Source: Synura sp. LO234KE (Eukaryota > Sar > Synurophyceae > Synurales > Mallomonadaceae). From it: a stretch of 23,542 nucleotides of DNA. The stretch spans positions 1 through 23,542 of the forward strand of contig VKHC01000044.1 of assembly GCA_015143735.1 (NCBI GenBank). The letters run 5' to 3'. Shown here piece by piece: positions 21,245 to 23,542 of the stretch (its first letter is position 1; each line of letters opens with the position of its first letter). The notes under the pieces were generated by a model. That model did no database searches, had not been told where the DNA came from, and was given only the letters and a program-made list of their open reading frames with translations. The translations under genes were made by a program, and so were the position numbers.

Positions 21245-23542
21245 ATGAAAAGCATGAGCATTAGCCAAATCAACAAAACGAATAAAAAGAATAAGAGCTC
21301 ATCTGTTGGGACATTTATAGATCCGAATGCGAGGATCAAGCCCAGCGAGTTACTTAAAATGTCTGCAGTTGACGTTGTTGCAGAAGATTATCCTATGATA
21401 GTCGAATTTGTTAATATTCAAGACCACACGACTCAAATACACTCATCTGTGGACGTAGATCAACCCCTGTTTCAGCCCTTCCCAGTTGTGTTAATATTTG
21501 AGGATTATGCACCGTTTGCCATCCATGAGCGAAAACTGTTCTTTCGAAACAACGACAAGGTAATGGACTTCGACTTTGATTTGGAATTATCGTTACACAT
21601 TCACGCTTTAAATTATCTTTCAGGTCCCACGAAGAATAAAGGTACTGCCGCCAGATTCTCCATTCTTTGAGGTGTCTGCGCCAAAAAATATAGGAGGCGA
21701 TTCATTGAAACAGAGCAAGATAGCTGCTGGAATGGAGATTTATTTTACCGTAAAATTTAAGCCCCAAGAAATTAGGGACTATTCACTTGATTTAGTTTGC
21801 CTGACGGAACGAGAAAAGTTCTTGGTACCCATTCGCGCTGTTGGAACAAGACCTAAAATGAACTTTCCTGACAGCATTAATTTTGGTACATGCCCAGTGA
21901 AATCTACATCACGGAAAATGGTACTTGTTCAGAACATAGGCAAAAATCCAGCAAAATTCCGAATGCGGTCCACTCATTCGGCCTTCTCCTGCACGGGTGA
22001 TGACATCGTGGTGGACGCAAACTCGTCTCAAATGTTCGAATTCTATTTCACTCCACTCTCCGCTCTCGATGTGTCGGGAGAGATCGAAATAGAGTTTTCA
22101 AAGTCTCTGAAATGTTACATGTCACTCGTAGGTACAGGGAAGAATGTAGACGTTACGTTGAGTACTCCTAGCGTGTCATTAGACCCGGCATACATCTCAC
22201 TCACCACCCAGAAAACAATGAGAATCAATAACTTGAGTGATATTCCCATTAAATTCTCTTGGAAATCTTTTACCAATCGAGATGAAGAAGAGGCCGAGCG
22301 CGAGAGGCTCTTTGTCGAAATCGGTCGCATGGAAGCTCTCGAACAAACTGCATTTCGAGAAGGTGTCTATAACTTCAATGCCTCTCGAGAATACTTAGAT
22401 GAGGCGATTGCGGCCGGACAAGAGGACATGGAAGATGATTTGGATGGAGAAGACGAGAACCTCCCATTTGAGGCCAGGGCGATCCAAGCCTCACTCATAC
22501 GGAAATATCGAAATCTGAGGAGAGCGTTAGAGAATGATACAATGCTGTTTGTCGATGATATTTTCGAAGTGAGTCCTTGTGAAGGCGAGATATGGCCGCG
22601 CTCTGAGATCGAAATCACGTGCACGTTTAAGCCAGACACCGCTGCACAGTTCACATGTGTAGCCTACTTGGACGTATCCGGGCGGGAAGACCGCTTACCG
22701 TTGACATTGTCCGGGCAAGGCATAGGACCCCATGCAGCCTTATCATTCGATATTCTGGATATGGGAGATGTGTTTGTAAATTCAGAACAGAAGTACGAAA
22801 TGCACATTTCAAATAAAGGCGACATCATAGCACGTTGGAACTACATCTCGTCCCTCACACGCTTCGGAAACAAGTTCAGTTTCTCGCCTACAGAAGGGGT
22901 GTTGGAAGTAGGTCAATCTCAACCAATCACCCTTCGGTTTCTCAGCGATATCTTGGGGGAGTTCTCAGAGCACTTCCGTTTCGGTCTTCAAGGAAATGAA
23001 GAAACGCTTCTTTGTCAGGCGAAAGGTCAAGTCATTGGACCTACTTTCCATTTCGACTGTAAAAGTATCGAATTTGGAGCGGTTTCATTCGACTATTTGC
23101 ACTCCACTACTATTCGACTTGTGAACACGTCCAAGATACCCATGGTGTTCCATCTCCATGTGCCACAGGATGGAACATTCCAGAAAAAAGAATTCGACAT
23201 CACTCCGTCGGATGGCACATTGCCCCCTGACGACTCCATCGATGTAACCGTCGAGTTCATTCCTGGCTCTGTGAAAGTCTACAGTTACTCCCTCGCGGTG
23301 GACGTATTGAATGTGGGAGAGATGCTGTTGAGCATCCCGATCAACGCAGAGTGTTTCTCTTCCACTCTAACGCTACAAGAGCGCGATATACAGTATGGCG
23401 AATGCTTCTTGCGCTATCCGTACATACGGGAGTTAGTACTAGTGAACCAGTCGGACATCGTGTTCACGAAGTTCCAAATCTTGCCGCAGCAGCAGTACAC
23501 CAAGACGATCGCCAGTTTTGAAGCCGATCCTCCATACGGCGT
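21245..23542 (+). CDS. HYDIN: HYDIN-like axonemal central-pair protein, N-terminal part (runs off the window)
   Basis: Exon 1 (ATG 21245 to 21559) and exon 2 (21624 to beyond 23542) join in phase across a 64-nt intron, giving about 744 visible codons with no stop. HYDIN is a very large (about 5000 residues in animals) ASH/MSP-domain protein of the central-pair C2 projection, required for flagellar beating. Motifs matching its N-terminus in order: VDVDQPLFQPFP, RNNDK, LTEREKFLVPI, FGTCPVKSTSRK, YISLTTQKTMRINN, VIGPTFHFD, FGAVSFDYLHS and YGECFLRYPY. Several ASH-type beta-sandwich repeats are visible, separated by a charged helical insert (about codons 320-415) rich in Glu, Asp and Arg. ATG 21254 is an alternative start. 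Most of the gene lies to the right of this window. Confidence 0.95.

Noticed and set aside
4784-23542. General rise of G/C at third codon positions from gene start to end
   Set aside because: In 20-codon samples it rose in NEK1 (8 to 14), the unknown gene (8 to 12) and the membrane gene (9 to 13), barely in the RING gene and UTP23, and fell in HYDIN (11 to 7), so it is not a consistent rule.

Overview
The window is nuclear DNA of an intron-bearing eukaryote. Protein-coding frames run across GT-AG introns of mostly about 50-230 nt, genes are packed head-to-head or tail-to-tail on both strands, and spliced frames match eukaryotic families. A HYDIN-type central-pair protein and a NEK1-type kinase together indicate an organism with a motile flagellum. 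Compact genes, small introns and the mix of families would suit a zoosporic (chytrid-like) fungus or another flagellated opisthokont-grade protist. That assignment is inference only.

Layout. 1-2574: no supported gene. 2575-4672 (-): four-exon gene for a multi-pass membrane protein whose last exon carries an acidic linker and a C-terminal domain resembling the beta-adaptin appendage platform. It shares a 111-bp divergent promoter with 4784-9748 (+), an eight-exon NEK1-like kinase with an intact catalytic core, proline-rich and acidic middle regions, two in-frame 24-bp tandem repeats and the family's C-terminal helical block. 9749-11885: no intact gene, but a foldback of about 210-nt arms derived from an old coding fragment, then a set of mutually exclusive hairpins. 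11886-13724 (+): an intronless 612-residue protein with a C-terminal trypsin-like fold (His, Asp and Ser candidates present) behind an unrecognised N-terminal region. 13725-14923: nothing supported. 14924-16540 (-): eight-exon multi-pass RING-H2 E3 ligase with one GC-AG intron. Head-to-head with it, 16639-18224 (+) is a conserved-looking multi-exon gene of unknown function with an unresolved 5' end. 18225-19933: nothing supported. 19934-21112 (-): six-exon UTP23 (rRNA processing). It shares a 132-bp divergent promoter with HYDIN, 21245 to the window end (+), of which about the first 744 codons are visible.

The genes do not form a pathway. NEK1 and HYDIN share a ciliary theme; UTP23 is a nucleolar housekeeping factor; the RING protein and the appendage-like membrane protein point to membrane ubiquitination and trafficking. 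All exon structures were read by eye, and each stated junction was checked for reading-frame phase. No database search was possible, so family names rest on recognised motifs.
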